This document shows, one piece after another, positions 14,962 to 22,372 of a stretch of DNA of 25,638 nucleotides; within the stretch, counting starts at the first letter, position 1, and every line of letters begins with the position of its first letter. The notes under the pieces are model-generated. The model made no database searches. It was not told the origin of the DNA and was given only the letters and a program-made list of their open reading frames with translations. The stretch is from NCBI GenBank assembly GCA_964449115.1, contig CAYUXW010000026.1:1-25638 (forward strand), given 5' to 3'. The position numbers were made by a program, and so were the translations under genes. This stretch comes from UBA1783 sp964449115 (lineage in GTDB: Bacteria > Bacillota_I > Bacilli_A > Erysipelotrichales > Erysipelotrichaceae).

Positions 14962-15735
14962 TTATAATATTTTAAATTTTATTAGCGCTTTCATTATTCC
15001 ATCATCCTGGGCTGCATCAGTTACATAATCAGCTACAGACTTTACTGTATCATAGCCATTTCCCATAGCGATTCCAAGTCCAGCATATTCAATCATCTTC
15101 AAATCGTTATCACTGTCACCGAAGGCTACACACTGCTGTGCTGTAATTCCAGTAACCTTTTCCAGCATTTCCATTCCCGTTTTCTTACTGACGCCTTTCT
15201 GGTCTAAATCAAATAGAATAAATCCACCATCAATAACATCCATCTCTTCTTCAAATTCATTTCTTACCATCTCCATCTCTTGCTTAGTTCCTACTAAAGC
15301 TCCGGCTACTGGCAAGGCTTTTTCATCAGGGTGCTTGTCGGTAGAATTCATTTTTAGCGAGCCTAATATCTGATCCATCTTCTCTGTGTAAACATAGACA
15401 TAGCAGCCATCGACAAACTTCCAGAAAATACCGATATTATTTTCCAAACAAAAACTGTTTATTCTGGCAAATAAATCCTTATCTATATATTTAGCATCTA
15501 ATACGTTTAGATTTTTATCAGCAAAGATATGACCATTACAGGCAATATAGTAATCTGGAAAAATCTTTCCTTCAATAGAAGGTATTCCATAATGTGGCCT
15601 TCCACTAGCTATAATTACTTTTTTTCCCTTTTCCTGCAGCAATCGACAGGCTTCAATAGCACTTTCAACTACTGGCTTATTTATTCCTGCTGTCAATGTT
15701 GAATCAACATCAAGGATAACTGCTTTTACATTCAT
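14962..15735 (-). CDS. Cof-type HAD-superfamily phosphatase
   Basis: A 257-aa HAD hydrolase of the Cof/YkrA type (C2 cap), a magnesium-dependent phosphatase of small phosphorylated metabolites; substrate not predictable. Motif I is DVDST (Asp9, Asp11; Ser in place of the usual Gly), motif II is IIASGRP, and motif IV is AFGDSDNDLKMIEYAGLGIAMGNG-like, split here as FGDSDNDLKM then GLGIAMGNG. Start chosen at 15735, with GGAGAG seven bases upstream; ATGs at 15759 and 15750 lack an SD and lie inside the preceding lipoprotein gene. The stop of that gene and this start are arranged TAGTATG, suggesting coupling. Confidence 0.9.
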   Translation of the reverse strand: MNVKAVILDVDSTLTAGINKPVVESAIEACRLLQEKGKKVIIASGRPHYGIPSIEGKIFPDYYIACNGHIFADKNLNVLDAKYIDKDLFARINSFCLENNIGIFWKFVDGCYVYVYTEKMDQILGSLKMNSTDKHPDEKALPVAGALVGTKQEMEMVRNEFEEEMDVIDGGFILFDLDQKGVSKKTGMEMLEKVTGITAQQCVAFGDSDNDLKMIEYAGLGIAMGNGYDTVKSVADYVTDAAQDDGIMKALIKFKIL

Positions 15736-15736
15736 A

Positions 15737-16576
15737 CTATTTCTCTCCATAATAGACAACCTTATAACCTAAGTCATAGTATTCTTTAAATATCTCATTG
15801 AATTTAATGTTTGTGTAATATATCTCATCATATATAGGTTCCAATTTCATCTTGTGCTCATCAAAAAAGACCCTGTAAACCATCTGCTCATTATTTTCTT
15901 TGACTACGATTTTATCTCTATAAACACTTAAAACTTCATTAAAATCGTAAGGATAGACAAAGGTTTCTTTTGCCTCACCATCTTCAATCAAAGTAAAACC
16001 TCTACTGGATACGATATAGCATCTATCATCGACTTCTGTCAGAGAAATAAATTCAGAATTAAATAATTGCGTTTTACTTTTCAATTCATAATCATTGACG
16101 CTATAGCAATATAGATAGTTAGAATAATCAATCATATAAAACAGATCATTGCAAACCAGATAGTTTAGAAGATAACCTTCCAATTGTCTTCTGGTGCCAG
16201 CTTTATCAATTACATTACATTTGCCATCTAAATAGATAACATAGCTGCCATTTTCTGAATAGTGTAACAGTATCCCTTTTTCAACATGAATATCATCTAA
16301 AAACTCAATGGCAATACAGTCAATTGTCTGATAATTATTTTTATCTTTCCCAATATACAATCTATCATCAATATGAACCACCTCATCAACAAATTCAGTT
16401 TCCAATTCATAGACGACTTGATGGTCAGCGTTTAAAAACAATATTTTACTTACATCTGCTTCTTCGTTTGATAAAACCGCTATCCTGATATATTTTGAAT
16501 ATTTATCTTCTTTTTGACAGCCAAAAGAAAAAAGAATTAAAACTACCAGTAATACTATATATAATCTCTTTTTCAT
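15737..16576 (-). CDS. putative lipoprotein of unknown function
   Basis: The 279-aa protein has a short positive N-terminus (MKKR), a hydrophobic stretch at residues 5-18 and Cys20 in FSFGC, which looks like a lipobox with a non-standard aromatic residue at -2. Exported and lipid-anchored is therefore the likely fate. The mature part is rich in beta-forming stretches with repeated Tyr/Val/Asp wording, such as DRLYIGKD and DRCYIVSSRG, resembling the blades of a beta-propeller-like fold; this is a weak inference. No family is recognised. It starts one base after the rlmA stop (TAAAATG) with GAGGT inside rlmA, and the HAD gene follows immediately. Confidence 0.8.
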   Translation of the reverse strand: MKKRLYIVLLVVLILFSFGCQKEDKYSKYIRIAVLSNEEADVSKILFLNADHQVVYELETEFVDEVVHIDDRLYIGKDKNNYQTIDCIAIEFLDDIHVEKGILLHYSENGSYVIYLDGKCNVIDKAGTRRQLEGYLLNYLVCNDLFYMIDYSNYLYCYSVNDYELKSKTQLFNSEFISLTEVDDRCYIVSSRGFTLIEDGEAKETFVYPYDFNEVLSVYRDKIVVKENNEQMVYRVFFDEHKMKLEPIYDEIYYTNIKFNEIFKEYYDLGYKVVYYGEK

Positions 16577-16577
16577 T

Positions 16578-17384
16578 TTAGTACCTCTTATAAACTGAAA
16601 CCAGAAAATCAGCCGTGCAATCTATTTTATCTAAATTTTCCAGTTTACTGCTATCTTCCTTGGATGTTGTATGATAATAAGGCATCATTCTCCACAAAGA
16701 CAAAATATCATCATTGTTTTTCAAATTCATGATATAGGTAACATTAAACTGTTCAACCAGGGCAAACTGCTCAAGCTTATATCCTTCTTCCCTATTTAAA
16801 TAGGGAGTTTCATAAACAATTTCTTTCAGCTCAAATAAATGCTGTTCTCCCGGAGTTACCGCAAACAGATATCCATCCTTTTTTATTACTCTGGCAAACT
16901 CTTCACTTGAATAAGGACAAAATACACTCATCGCTCCATCAAGGGTTGCCTCTTCAAAAGGCAGATGAAAAACATTCCCCACAAAACAGGTTGCTGATTG
17001 ACATTTTCTGCTAGTCATCATTACTCCTTTTTTAGAGATATCTGTCGCCAGAAAAGAAATATCTTTGTTGCATGAGTTTATCAGTTGCTGTAAATAATAG
17101 CCTGTTCCACATCCAGCATCTAAAAAGCTGTTTCCATCTTTAAGATATTTATTTACTAGGGAAGATAAAGAATCCGCTAACGGTTTATAATAATCTTTAT
17201 TTAAAAACCTGTCTCTGGCATTTAAAGACTCTACATTATCACCAGCATTGGCGCTGCTTTTCTGATTGGCCAAAATTAAATTGACATAGCCTGCTCTGGC
17301 AATGTCATAACTGTGATTATTGATACAAAGGTAACGTTTACCATCTTTTATTAATCTTTCCTGGCATTTTGGACATCTCAGCAT
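16578..17384 (-). CDS. rlmA: 23S rRNA (guanine-N1)-methyltransferase, RlmA family
   Basis: A 268-aa RlmA-family enzyme. RlmA(I) of Gram-negatives methylates G745 and RlmA(II)/TlrB of Gram-positives G748 in 23S rRNA helix 35; which one cannot be fixed here, though Gram-positive context favours G748, a position involved in tylosin resistance. The N-terminal zinc finger is Cys4, Cys7, Cys20, His24, then the family phrase YDIARAGYVNLILANQK, RDRFLNKDYYKPL, and SAM motif I FLDAGCGTGYY. GAGGAAAAG precedes the ATG. First gene of a tight three-gene unit with the lipoprotein and HAD genes. Confidence 0.9.
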   Translation of the reverse strand: MLRCPKCQERLIKDGKRYLCINNHSYDIARAGYVNLILANQKSSANAGDNVESLNARDRFLNKDYYKPLADSLSSLVNKYLKDGNSFLDAGCGTGYYLQQLINSCNKDISFLATDISKKGVMMTSRKCQSATCFVGNVFHLPFEEATLDGAMSVFCPYSSEEFARVIKKDGYLFAVTPGEQHLFELKEIVYETPYLNREEGYKLEQFALVEQFNVTYIMNLKNNDDILSLWRMMPYYHTTSKEDSSKLENLDKIDCTADFLVSVYKRY

Positions 17385-17403
17385 TTCTTTTCCTCACCAG
17401 TTA

Positions 17404-17412
17404 ATTTTAACA
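17404..17412 (-). promoter_or_regulatory. TG-extended -10 before rlmA
   Basis: Minus-strand TGTTAAAAT lies directly between the nusG terminator and the rlmA SD, with no clear -35. Identical to the element before the DUF1846 gene over 15 bases. Confidence 0.45.
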
Positions 17413-17416
17413 TAAA

Positions 17417-17444
17417 AAGAAGAGATTTTTTAGTCTCTCTTCTT
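17417..17444 (-). terminator. nusG terminator
   Basis: A 9-bp perfect stem (AAGAAGAGA at 17417-17425 with its complement at 17436-17444, 10-nt loop). On the minus strand it is followed by TTTAT. Its first arm overlaps the nusG stop codon. It ends the cluster that began at cysS and separates nusG from rlmA. Confidence 0.8.
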
Positions 17445-17988
17445 AATCTTCAGTTTTTTCTAAATCACCATAATCAATTTCTGTTGGAGTTTCTCTACCG
17501 AACATGATTGCCAATACTGTAGCTATTTCGGTTTCATCATCCATCATTTCAACTACCCCTTCAACACCTGCGAAAGGTCCTGTTAAAATTCTTACTCTAT
17601 CTCCAACCTGATAATCAACAACAATCTTCTGATCGCTTTTACCAATTCTTCTTAAGACAGCTTCAATTTCTTCTTCAGGAACACTGAATGGTTTAGCACC
17701 ACCACCAGAAGAACCGATAAATCCGGTTACCCCTGGAGTGTTTCTAACCACATACCAAGCTTCATCTGTCATAATCATTTCTACAAACAGATAACCAGGG
17801 AACATGTTTTTAACTTTTTCAACTCTTTTTCCATTTTTATAATCTACTTCTACATGTTCAGCAATTTCAATTCTGAATAAGCAGTCCTGTAAACCCATTG
17901 TAATAATTCTTTTTTCTAAGTTATCCTTTACTCTGGCTTCATGTCCAGCATAGGTATTAACAACGTACCACTCTTTTCTTTCTTCCAT
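17443..17988 (-). CDS. nusG: transcription termination/antitermination factor NusG
   Basis: Elongation factor that binds the RNA polymerase clamp through its NGN domain; in Firmicutes it modulates pausing. The 181-aa protein has the NGN domain (WYVVNTYAGHEARVKDNLEKR at the start, NMFPGYLFVEM, RNTPGVTGFIG) and a C-terminal KOW domain (VGDRVRILTGPFAGVEGVVEMM). Length is family-typical. Its ATG overlaps the secE stop (TAATG). In most Firmicutes the next gene would be rplK; here four other genes come first. Confidence 0.98.
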   Translation of the reverse strand: MEERKEWYVVNTYAGHEARVKDNLEKRIITMGLQDCLFRIEIAEHVEVDYKNGKRVEKVKNMFPGYLFVEMIMTDEAWYVVRNTPGVTGFIGSSGGGAKPFSVPEEEIEAVLRRIGKSDQKIVVDYQVGDRVRILTGPFAGVEGVVEMMDDETEIATVLAIMFGRETPTEIDYGDLEKTED

Positions 17989-18215
17989 TATCTGCCAACT
18001 CCAATCATAATCAAGAATTTTGAAATAACCAGGTCACATAAAACGAAGAAAATAGCAAATAAAATACAGAATGCCAATACCCTTCCTGTGTCAGCTACTA
18101 ACTCTGAAAACTTTGGCCATCTGATTCTTTTTATTTCAGTTGCTACGCCTGAGAAAAAACGTGAAATTGGATTTCCACTGTTTGGATTACTTTTTTTACC
18201 TTTTGATTTTGCCAT
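17988..18215 (-). CDS. secE: preprotein translocase subunit SecE
   Basis: A small essential membrane subunit of the SecYEG channel. The 75-aa protein has a basic N-terminus, the conserved amphipathic segment GVATEIKRIRWPKFSEL, and one C-terminal transmembrane helix (about residues 47-72, VLAFCILFAIFFVLCDLVI onward). This is the short one-helix form typical of Firmicutes. AGGAGG precedes the ATG, eight bases after the rpmG stop; nusG overlaps its end. Confidence 0.96.
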   Translation of the reverse strand: MAKSKGKKSNPNSGNPISRFFSGVATEIKRIRWPKFSELVADTGRVLAFCILFAIFFVLCDLVISKFLIMIGVGR

Positions 18216-18223
18216 AAATCCTC

Positions 18224-18382
18224 CTACTTGGTTTCTTTATGTAATGTATGCCTATCGCATTTTTTACAATACTTTAATAACTCTAAACGTTCACTTGAAG
18301 TTTTGCGATTTCGATTGGTTGTATAATTTCTTGACAGACACTCGCTGCAAGTCATGATTACCTTATTTTTTGTTGAACCCAT
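18224..18382 (-). CDS. rpmG: 50S ribosomal protein L33, zinc-binding form
   Basis: A 52-aa large-subunit protein found by reading the minus strand from the ATG at 18382: MGSTKNKVIMTCSEC, then NYTTNRNRKTSSERLELLKY, then CKKCDRHTLHKETK. The four zinc ligands are Cys12, Cys15, Cys39 and Cys42, so this is the zinc-ribbon (C+) type rather than the zinc-free paralogue made under zinc limitation. AAGGAGT precedes the start. The position between sigH and secE matches rpmGB of Bacillus. Confidence 0.97.
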   Translation of the reverse strand: MGSTKNKVIMTCSECLSRNYTTNRNRKTSSERLELLKYCKKCDRHTLHKETK

Positions 18383-18413
18383 AATCAAAAACACTCCTTC
18401 ATTAGTACAATTT

Positions 18414-18442
18414 ACTTTAACACAAAGCCATTATCTAGTCAA
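18414..18442 (-). promoter_or_regulatory. possible rpmG-secE-nusG promoter
   Basis: Minus-strand TTGACT (18442-18437, overlapping the sigH stop codon), 17-bp spacer, TAAAGT (18419-18414) with a TGT before it. It lies in the 52-base gap between sigH and rpmG and would give these housekeeping genes expression independent of sigH. Confidence 0.45.
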
Positions 18443-19022
18443 ACAAAGACTGCAATTTTTTTCTAATTTTTTGAATATAGTTGTCAATCGTTTTGGCTTT
18501 GACTCCAAGATAGTCAGCCATTTCCTGATAAGTGTATCCTTTAGCTTTTAGCTGTAAAACTTCAGCTTCCTTTTTATCCAGTATTCCATATACTTCTTCC
18601 AAAAGGCAGCTGCTTATAGCCAGTGATTCTGGGTCATTTTTTTGATCAATCAGATTTACATCAGATAGATATATTTCTTCTGTCTCATTCAATTTCATAT
18701 CCAAAGAAAGGATTCGACTGTTTTGAGCATAGTTGTTTTTTCTCTCTTTGCGATATGTCGCATACATTTCCCGGGTAATACACATAATCGCAAAAGTAGA
18801 AAAAGCCATATTTTTATCTTCCTTATAATAGCTGACTGCTGTATATAAACCGACCAATCCTGCCTGATAGCCATCATCAAAATGGAAAGAATCTAATTTA
18901 CGACGTAATTGATAATACATTTTATAGATTATTGGCTTATAATTTTCAATCAATTTCTCTAAAGCCCCTTCATCTTTGTTTCTAATTAAATACAACAATT
19001 CGTAATCATTATTTCTTTCCAT
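18435..19022 (-). CDS. sigH: sigma-70 family factor, SigH type
   Basis: A 195-aa alternative sigma factor. It has region 2 (YELLYLIRNKDEGALEKLIENYKPIIYKM, then DGYQAGLVGLYTAVSYY and FSTFAIMCITREMYATYR) and a C-terminal region 4 helix-turn-helix (LDKKEAEVLQLKAKGYTYQEMADYLGVKAKTIDNYIQKIRKKL). The order rlmB-sigH-rpmG-secE-nusG matches Bacillus, where SigH drives early sporulation and competence genes; whether this organism sporulates is not shown. GAGGGG precedes the ATG. It follows rlmB by 14 bases; in Bacillus the yacP gene lies between them and is missing here. Confidence 0.9.
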   Translation of the reverse strand: MERNNDYELLYLIRNKDEGALEKLIENYKPIIYKMYYQLRRKLDSFHFDDGYQAGLVGLYTAVSYYKEDKNMAFSTFAIMCITREMYATYRKERKNNYAQNSRILSLDMKLNETEEIYLSDVNLIDQKNDPESLAISSCLLEEVYGILDKKEAEVLQLKAKGYTYQEMADYLGVKAKTIDNYIQKIRKKLQSLFD

Positions 19023-19036
19023 ACTGCCCCTCTTAT

Positions 19037-19762
19037 TTATTTAAGTGGGAATCGTTGACTGTAAATTTGATAAAGCAGAACCGCACAGGCTACCGAAGCG
19101 TTGAGTGAGCCAATATCACTTTCCATCGGCAGCATTACTTTTATATCACAGTTTTCTTTCACTAATCTGCGCATTCCTTTTCCTTCAGAACCGATAACCA
19201 GTACCATCGGCATATTGTAGTCAACACTGCGATAATCCTGAGCTTCCTGCATGTCGCTACCAATAATCCAATAGCCATCTTCCTTAAGTTTATTAAGAGT
19301 TTGAGACAAGTTGGTTACTCTGGCAACCTTGACAACATCAATCGCTCCAACCGATACTTTGGCTACAGTGCTGTTTAAGGAAACGCTTCGATTTTTTTCA
19401 ATAATCACCCCATCAACTCCAACACAGGCTGCAGTCCTCAGTATTGCGCCAAGGTTCTGAGGATCTTCTAAACCATCCAAAGCAACTAGAAGTGGTTGTT
19501 TGCCCACAGGAATAGATTTTATGATTTCTTCAATCGTGTATGTTATGTACTCCTTAATTTGAGCTACATAACCCTGATGATTTCCTTTTATCAGCTTGTC
19601 TAAAAACTTTCGATCAACTATCTGGTAACTGACATTATTTTTCTTAGCCAGATATAGAACATCATCATCAGTTCTACCTTTTTGAATATATAAAAAATCA
19701 ATTTCTTTATTCTTCTTCAACAAATTTAGAATAACATTTTTCCCATAAACCAATTGTGTCAT
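19037..19762 (-). CDS. rlmB: 23S rRNA/tRNA 2'-O-methyltransferase, RlmB-like (SpoU family)
   Basis: A 241-aa SPOUT-fold enzyme that forms a trefoil knot and methylates ribose 2'-OH, typically 23S Gm2251 in RlmB. The N-terminal L30e-like domain (VYGKNVILNLLKKN, DRKFLDKLIKGNHQGYVAQI) precedes the three SpoU motifs: LDGLEDPQNLGAILRTA, LVIGSEGKGM and GSLNASVACAVLLYQ. The ATG at 19762 has AGGAG nine bases upstream and sits in TAATATG with the mrnC stop. An ATG at 19771 is too close to that SD. Exact target site in this species is unproven. Confidence 0.93.
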   Translation of the reverse strand: MTQLVYGKNVILNLLKKNKEIDFLYIQKGRTDDDVLYLAKKNNVSYQIVDRKFLDKLIKGNHQGYVAQIKEYITYTIEEIIKSIPVGKQPLLVALDGLEDPQNLGAILRTAACVGVDGVIIEKNRSVSLNSTVAKVSVGAIDVVKVARVTNLSQTLNKLKEDGYWIIGSDMQEAQDYRSVDYNMPMVLVIGSEGKGMRRLVKENCDIKVMLPMESDIGSLNASVACAVLLYQIYSQRFPLK

Positions 19763-19763
19763 A

Positions 19764-20144
19764 TTAATCATCTCCTAAATTTTTAATAATTTCCCATATT
19801 TCTTCAATTTTTTGTGTATTAGATGTCAAATACCAATACCCCCATACAGCTTCAAACCCTGTTGAGGTTTTATAGGTAACTATATCAGTATTTTTTGGCG
19901 CAGCATGACTTTTTTGATTTCTGGCTCTTTTATAAATTCTAAGTTCTTCTTCTGAAAACAAATTATTATCAATCAGATAAATTACTGCTTTAGCCTGAAA
20001 TCTGGCGCTACAGTATCTGGCTGCTAATTTCTGTAAATCATTCATCTTGACTTTTTCATCTATGATGTCTCTTTTAACTATTAGATTATAATGAGCATCA
20101 CCGATAAAAGCCAGCTGTAAAGAACCGTATTTATTTATATCCAT
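19764..20144 (-). CDS. mrnC: Mini-ribonuclease III
   Basis: A 126-aa RNase III-like nuclease without the double-stranded-RNA-binding domain, which trims 23S rRNA ends in Firmicutes. The RNase III signature LQLAFIGDAHYNLIV contains the catalytic Asp16 (usual pattern LAYIGDAVYE), followed by a helix-rich body and the family phrase RARNQKSHAAPKN-like near residues 73-85. Length and position directly after cysS are the same as in Bacillus (yazC). AAAGGA precedes the ATG. It is coupled to rlmB. Confidence 0.94.
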   Translation of the reverse strand: MDINKYGSLQLAFIGDAHYNLIVKRDIIDEKVKMNDLQKLAARYCSARFQAKAVIYLIDNNLFSEEELRIYKRARNQKSHAAPKNTDIVTYKTSTGFEAVWGYWYLTSNTQKIEEIWEIIKNLGDD

Positions 20145-20167
20145 TACGCTTGTCCTTTCTTTTTGAA

Positions 20168-20189
20168 AAAAGGTTTTTTCAAACCTTTT
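20168..20189 (-). terminator. terminator between cysS and mrnC
   Basis: A 9-bp stem (AAAAGGTTT at 20168-20176 with its complement at 20181-20189, 4-nt loop) ends in six U residues on the minus strand. Its first arm overlaps the cysS stop. It could attenuate read-through into mrnC-rlmB-sigH. Confidence 0.7.
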
Positions 20190-21523
20190 TACAGAATGTT
20201 TCTTTCCATTAAAATGGCACGGAATTTATCCGCTGTTTCAAAATCCTTTTGAGCTTTGGCTTTATCCCAACTGTCATAGATTTGTTTATCATCTTCAGTT
20301 AAAACCACTTCATCAATATAAATGCCTAAAATATACAGCATCTTTTTAATCGCATTGTATAGTTTTTCAACTTTTTCATAAACAATTTCTCTGACTCTTA
20401 AACTTTGGTTTAATAATTTAACCGTATCAAAGATAACCTTATAGCCATTAGGAGTATTTAAATCATTAGACATTGCTGCTAAAAACTCCTGATACTGCTT
20501 TTCATCATAATCCTGTCCAAAAACAACATTATCCAGCTGTTTTTTAACTTCAACCTGTCTTAAAATTGTTTCAATCTTGGTCAGTTCAACCTTGCTGGTT
20601 TCATAAGTTTCATCTGAATAAATCAGAGTGTCGCGATATTTAGCACTCAACAATAGCCATCTGGTCAAATTAGCACCATTTTCTGCGATAACATCTTTAG
20701 CCCACTGAGTATTTCCTAAAGATTTGCTCATCTTTCCACCTTCAGTTTCCAGCATACCATTATGAATCCAATAGTTAGCTAGGTGATGATTGTTGCACAT
20801 TACAGACTGAGTCATTTCATTTTCATGATGTGGAAATTTCAAATCTCTTCCACCACCATGAATATCGATCATCTTGTTATCAAATTCTTTATCAATCATA
20901 ACCACACACTCAGTATGCCAGCCTGGTCTTCCCTGTCCCCAAGGTGAATCCCATTTGATTCCTTCTTGAGTCTTTTTCCATAAAACAAAATCTAAAGGAT
21001 TCCTTTTTTGATCATTTTCTTCTATGCGAGCCCCCGCCATTAAATCTTCCACATTTTGATGAGATAATTGACCATAGTTCTCATCAGAATCAACGGAAAA
21101 ATAGACATCTCCATTTACCTCATAGGCGCTACCGTTATCTACAAGTTTACCAATAAACTCAATAATCTCATCCATTGTTTCTGTAACTCTAGGAGTTGCA
21201 TCTAAAGGCAGTACATTTAAAGAAGCTCTTACATCGTTATAAGCATCAATGTATCTTTGAGCGATAATTCCCTCATCTACTCCTTCTTCTAAAGCACTGT
21301 TGATAATCTTATCGTCAACATCAGTAAAGTTACTGACAAACTTTACTTCATAGCCCAAGGCTTCAAAAACCCTTCTTAACGTATCAAAAACAACTATCGG
21401 TCTGGCATTTCCAATATGGGCATGATTATAGACTGTTGGTCCACAAACATACATTGAAACCTGCCCTTCAACAATTGGTTTAAATTCTTCAACTTGTAAG
21501 GTATACGAATTATATAGTTTCAT
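20189..21523 (-). CDS. cysS: cysteinyl-tRNA synthetase
   Basis: Class I aminoacyl-tRNA synthetase that charges tRNA-Cys. In the 444-aa protein, the N-terminal catalytic core has the HIGH-equivalent HIGN (residues about 36-39 in NHAHIGNARP), zinc-ligand residues in MYVCGPTVYN, GWHTECVVM and HHENEMTQ, and the KMSKSLGN loop. The anticodon-binding helical domain follows (AKAQKDFETADKFRAILMERNI near the end). The length is slightly shorter than the Bacillus enzyme (about 466 aa) but includes all core motifs. AAGGAGG precedes the ATG. An extended -10 promoter lies 20 bases further upstream; no T-box is seen. Confidence 0.98.
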   Translation of the reverse strand: MKLYNSYTLQVEEFKPIVEGQVSMYVCGPTVYNHAHIGNARPIVVFDTLRRVFEALGYEVKFVSNFTDVDDKIINSALEEGVDEGIIAQRYIDAYNDVRASLNVLPLDATPRVTETMDEIIEFIGKLVDNGSAYEVNGDVYFSVDSDENYGQLSHQNVEDLMAGARIEENDQKRNPLDFVLWKKTQEGIKWDSPWGQGRPGWHTECVVMIDKEFDNKMIDIHGGGRDLKFPHHENEMTQSVMCNNHHLANYWIHNGMLETEGGKMSKSLGNTQWAKDVIAENGANLTRWLLLSAKYRDTLIYSDETYETSKVELTKIETILRQVEVKKQLDNVVFGQDYDEKQYQEFLAAMSNDLNTPNGYKVIFDTVKLLNQSLRVREIVYEKVEKLYNAIKKMLYILGIYIDEVVLTEDDKQIYDSWDKAKAQKDFETADKFRAILMERNIL

Positions 21524-21544
21524 ACAATTTACCTCCTTCAGTAA

Positions 21545-21572
21545 ATTATAACATTTTTACCTCTTAATTCAA
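21545..21572 (-). promoter_or_regulatory. cysS promoter
   Basis: Minus-strand TTGAAT (21572-21567), 16-bp spacer, TATAAT (21550-21545) preceded by TGT (TG-extended -10). Only about 20 bases separate it from the start codon, so there is no room for a riboswitch or T-box. Confidence 0.75.
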
Positions 21573-21620
21573 TTGCTTGCTTTACTATAGGGAAGTAAAA
21601 ACTCTAAAGACCAAAAATAA

Positions 21621-21663
21621 AACTGTCCTTTAATCTACTTCTTAAATAGATTTTCGGACAGTT
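21621..21663 (-). terminator. terminator after the DJ-1 family gene
   Basis: An 8-bp outer stem (AACTGTCC/GGACAGTT) encloses an inner 6-bp stem (AATCTA/TAGATT). On the minus strand it ends in TTATTTTT. It begins four bases after the DJ-1 gene stop and separates it from cysS. Confidence 0.85.
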
Positions 21664-21666
21664 ATT

Positions 21667-22221
21667 TTACTTTGTCTGCATCAGCATATTATAAAGCATG
21701 CCTTCTTTTAATTTAGAAGCATCATAGCCTAACAATTCAATAATTTTAAAAGCAAAATCCATTGTTATAGCTGGTCCTCTGGCAGTAATTATTTTACCAT
21801 CAACAACCACTTTATCTTCCAGGTAATTTCCTTCTTTTAAATCTTTTTCAAATCCAGGATATGAAGTAATGTTTTTCCCTTTGATTATATCTGCTTTAGC
21901 TAAAACAATAGGAGCCGCACATATTGCACCAATGTACTTATCATTCTCATAAAAATATTTAATCGCTTCGATAACTCTTTTATCATCTCTAAGATTGGTT
22001 GCACCAGGTAAACCACCAGGGAGGACAACCACATCATAATTATAGATGTTGTCATCTAACACACAATCCGCAATAACCTTAATATTATGCGAGCCAACAA
22101 CTGTTTTTTCGGCATTAATACTGACTAAATCCGTTTTTATATTTGCTCTTCTAAAAATATCGGTTGTAAATAAAGCTTCTGCCTCTTCAAAACCAGAAGC
22201 CAATAAAACTGCAATCTTCAT
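21667..22221 (-). CDS. DJ-1/PfpI family protein (YajL-like)
   Basis: A 184-aa cysteine-dependent protein of the DJ-1/YajL clade, variously reported as redox chaperones or glyoxalase/deglycase enzymes. The nucleophile Cys101 sits in the nucleophile elbow GAICAAP, and the supporting acidic residue is in GFEEAE (Glu15). The phrases VVVLPGGLPGATNLRDD, TSYPGFE and ITARGPAITMDFAF are typical. Cytosolic; no signal peptide. It forms a single-gene unit with its own TG-extended -10 promoter and terminator. Confidence 0.93.
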   Translation of the reverse strand: MKIAVLLASGFEEAEALFTTDIFRRANIKTDLVSINAEKTVVGSHNIKVIADCVLDDNIYNYDVVVLPGGLPGATNLRDDKRVIEAIKYFYENDKYIGAICAAPIVLAKADIIKGKNITSYPGFEKDLKEGNYLEDKVVVDGKIITARGPAITMDFAFKIIELLGYDASKLKEGMLYNMLMQTK

Positions 22222-22243
22222 TTTTTACCTCCTATTCATCTAT

Positions 22244-22252
22244 ATTGTAGCA
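22244..22252 (-). promoter_or_regulatory. TG-extended -10 for the DJ-1 family gene
   Basis: Minus-strand TGCTACAAT, an extended -10 (TGnTACAAT) 22 bases from the start codon. No good -35 is visible 17 bases upstream. Confidence 0.45.
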
Positions 22253-22372
22253 CTTCTTATTTGTTATTCATTTTTTTAACAGAAAAAAATATATCCATAA
22301 GAAAATATTGAACAGTAAATAATCTATCCATTTTATTAAAAAGGCACTAGAAACTAAAGCTAAATATGTTTT

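Noticed and set aside
21524..21620. Possible T-box leader before cysS
   Set aside because: The promoter -10 is about 20 bases from the start codon, so there is no room, and no T-box core sequence is present.
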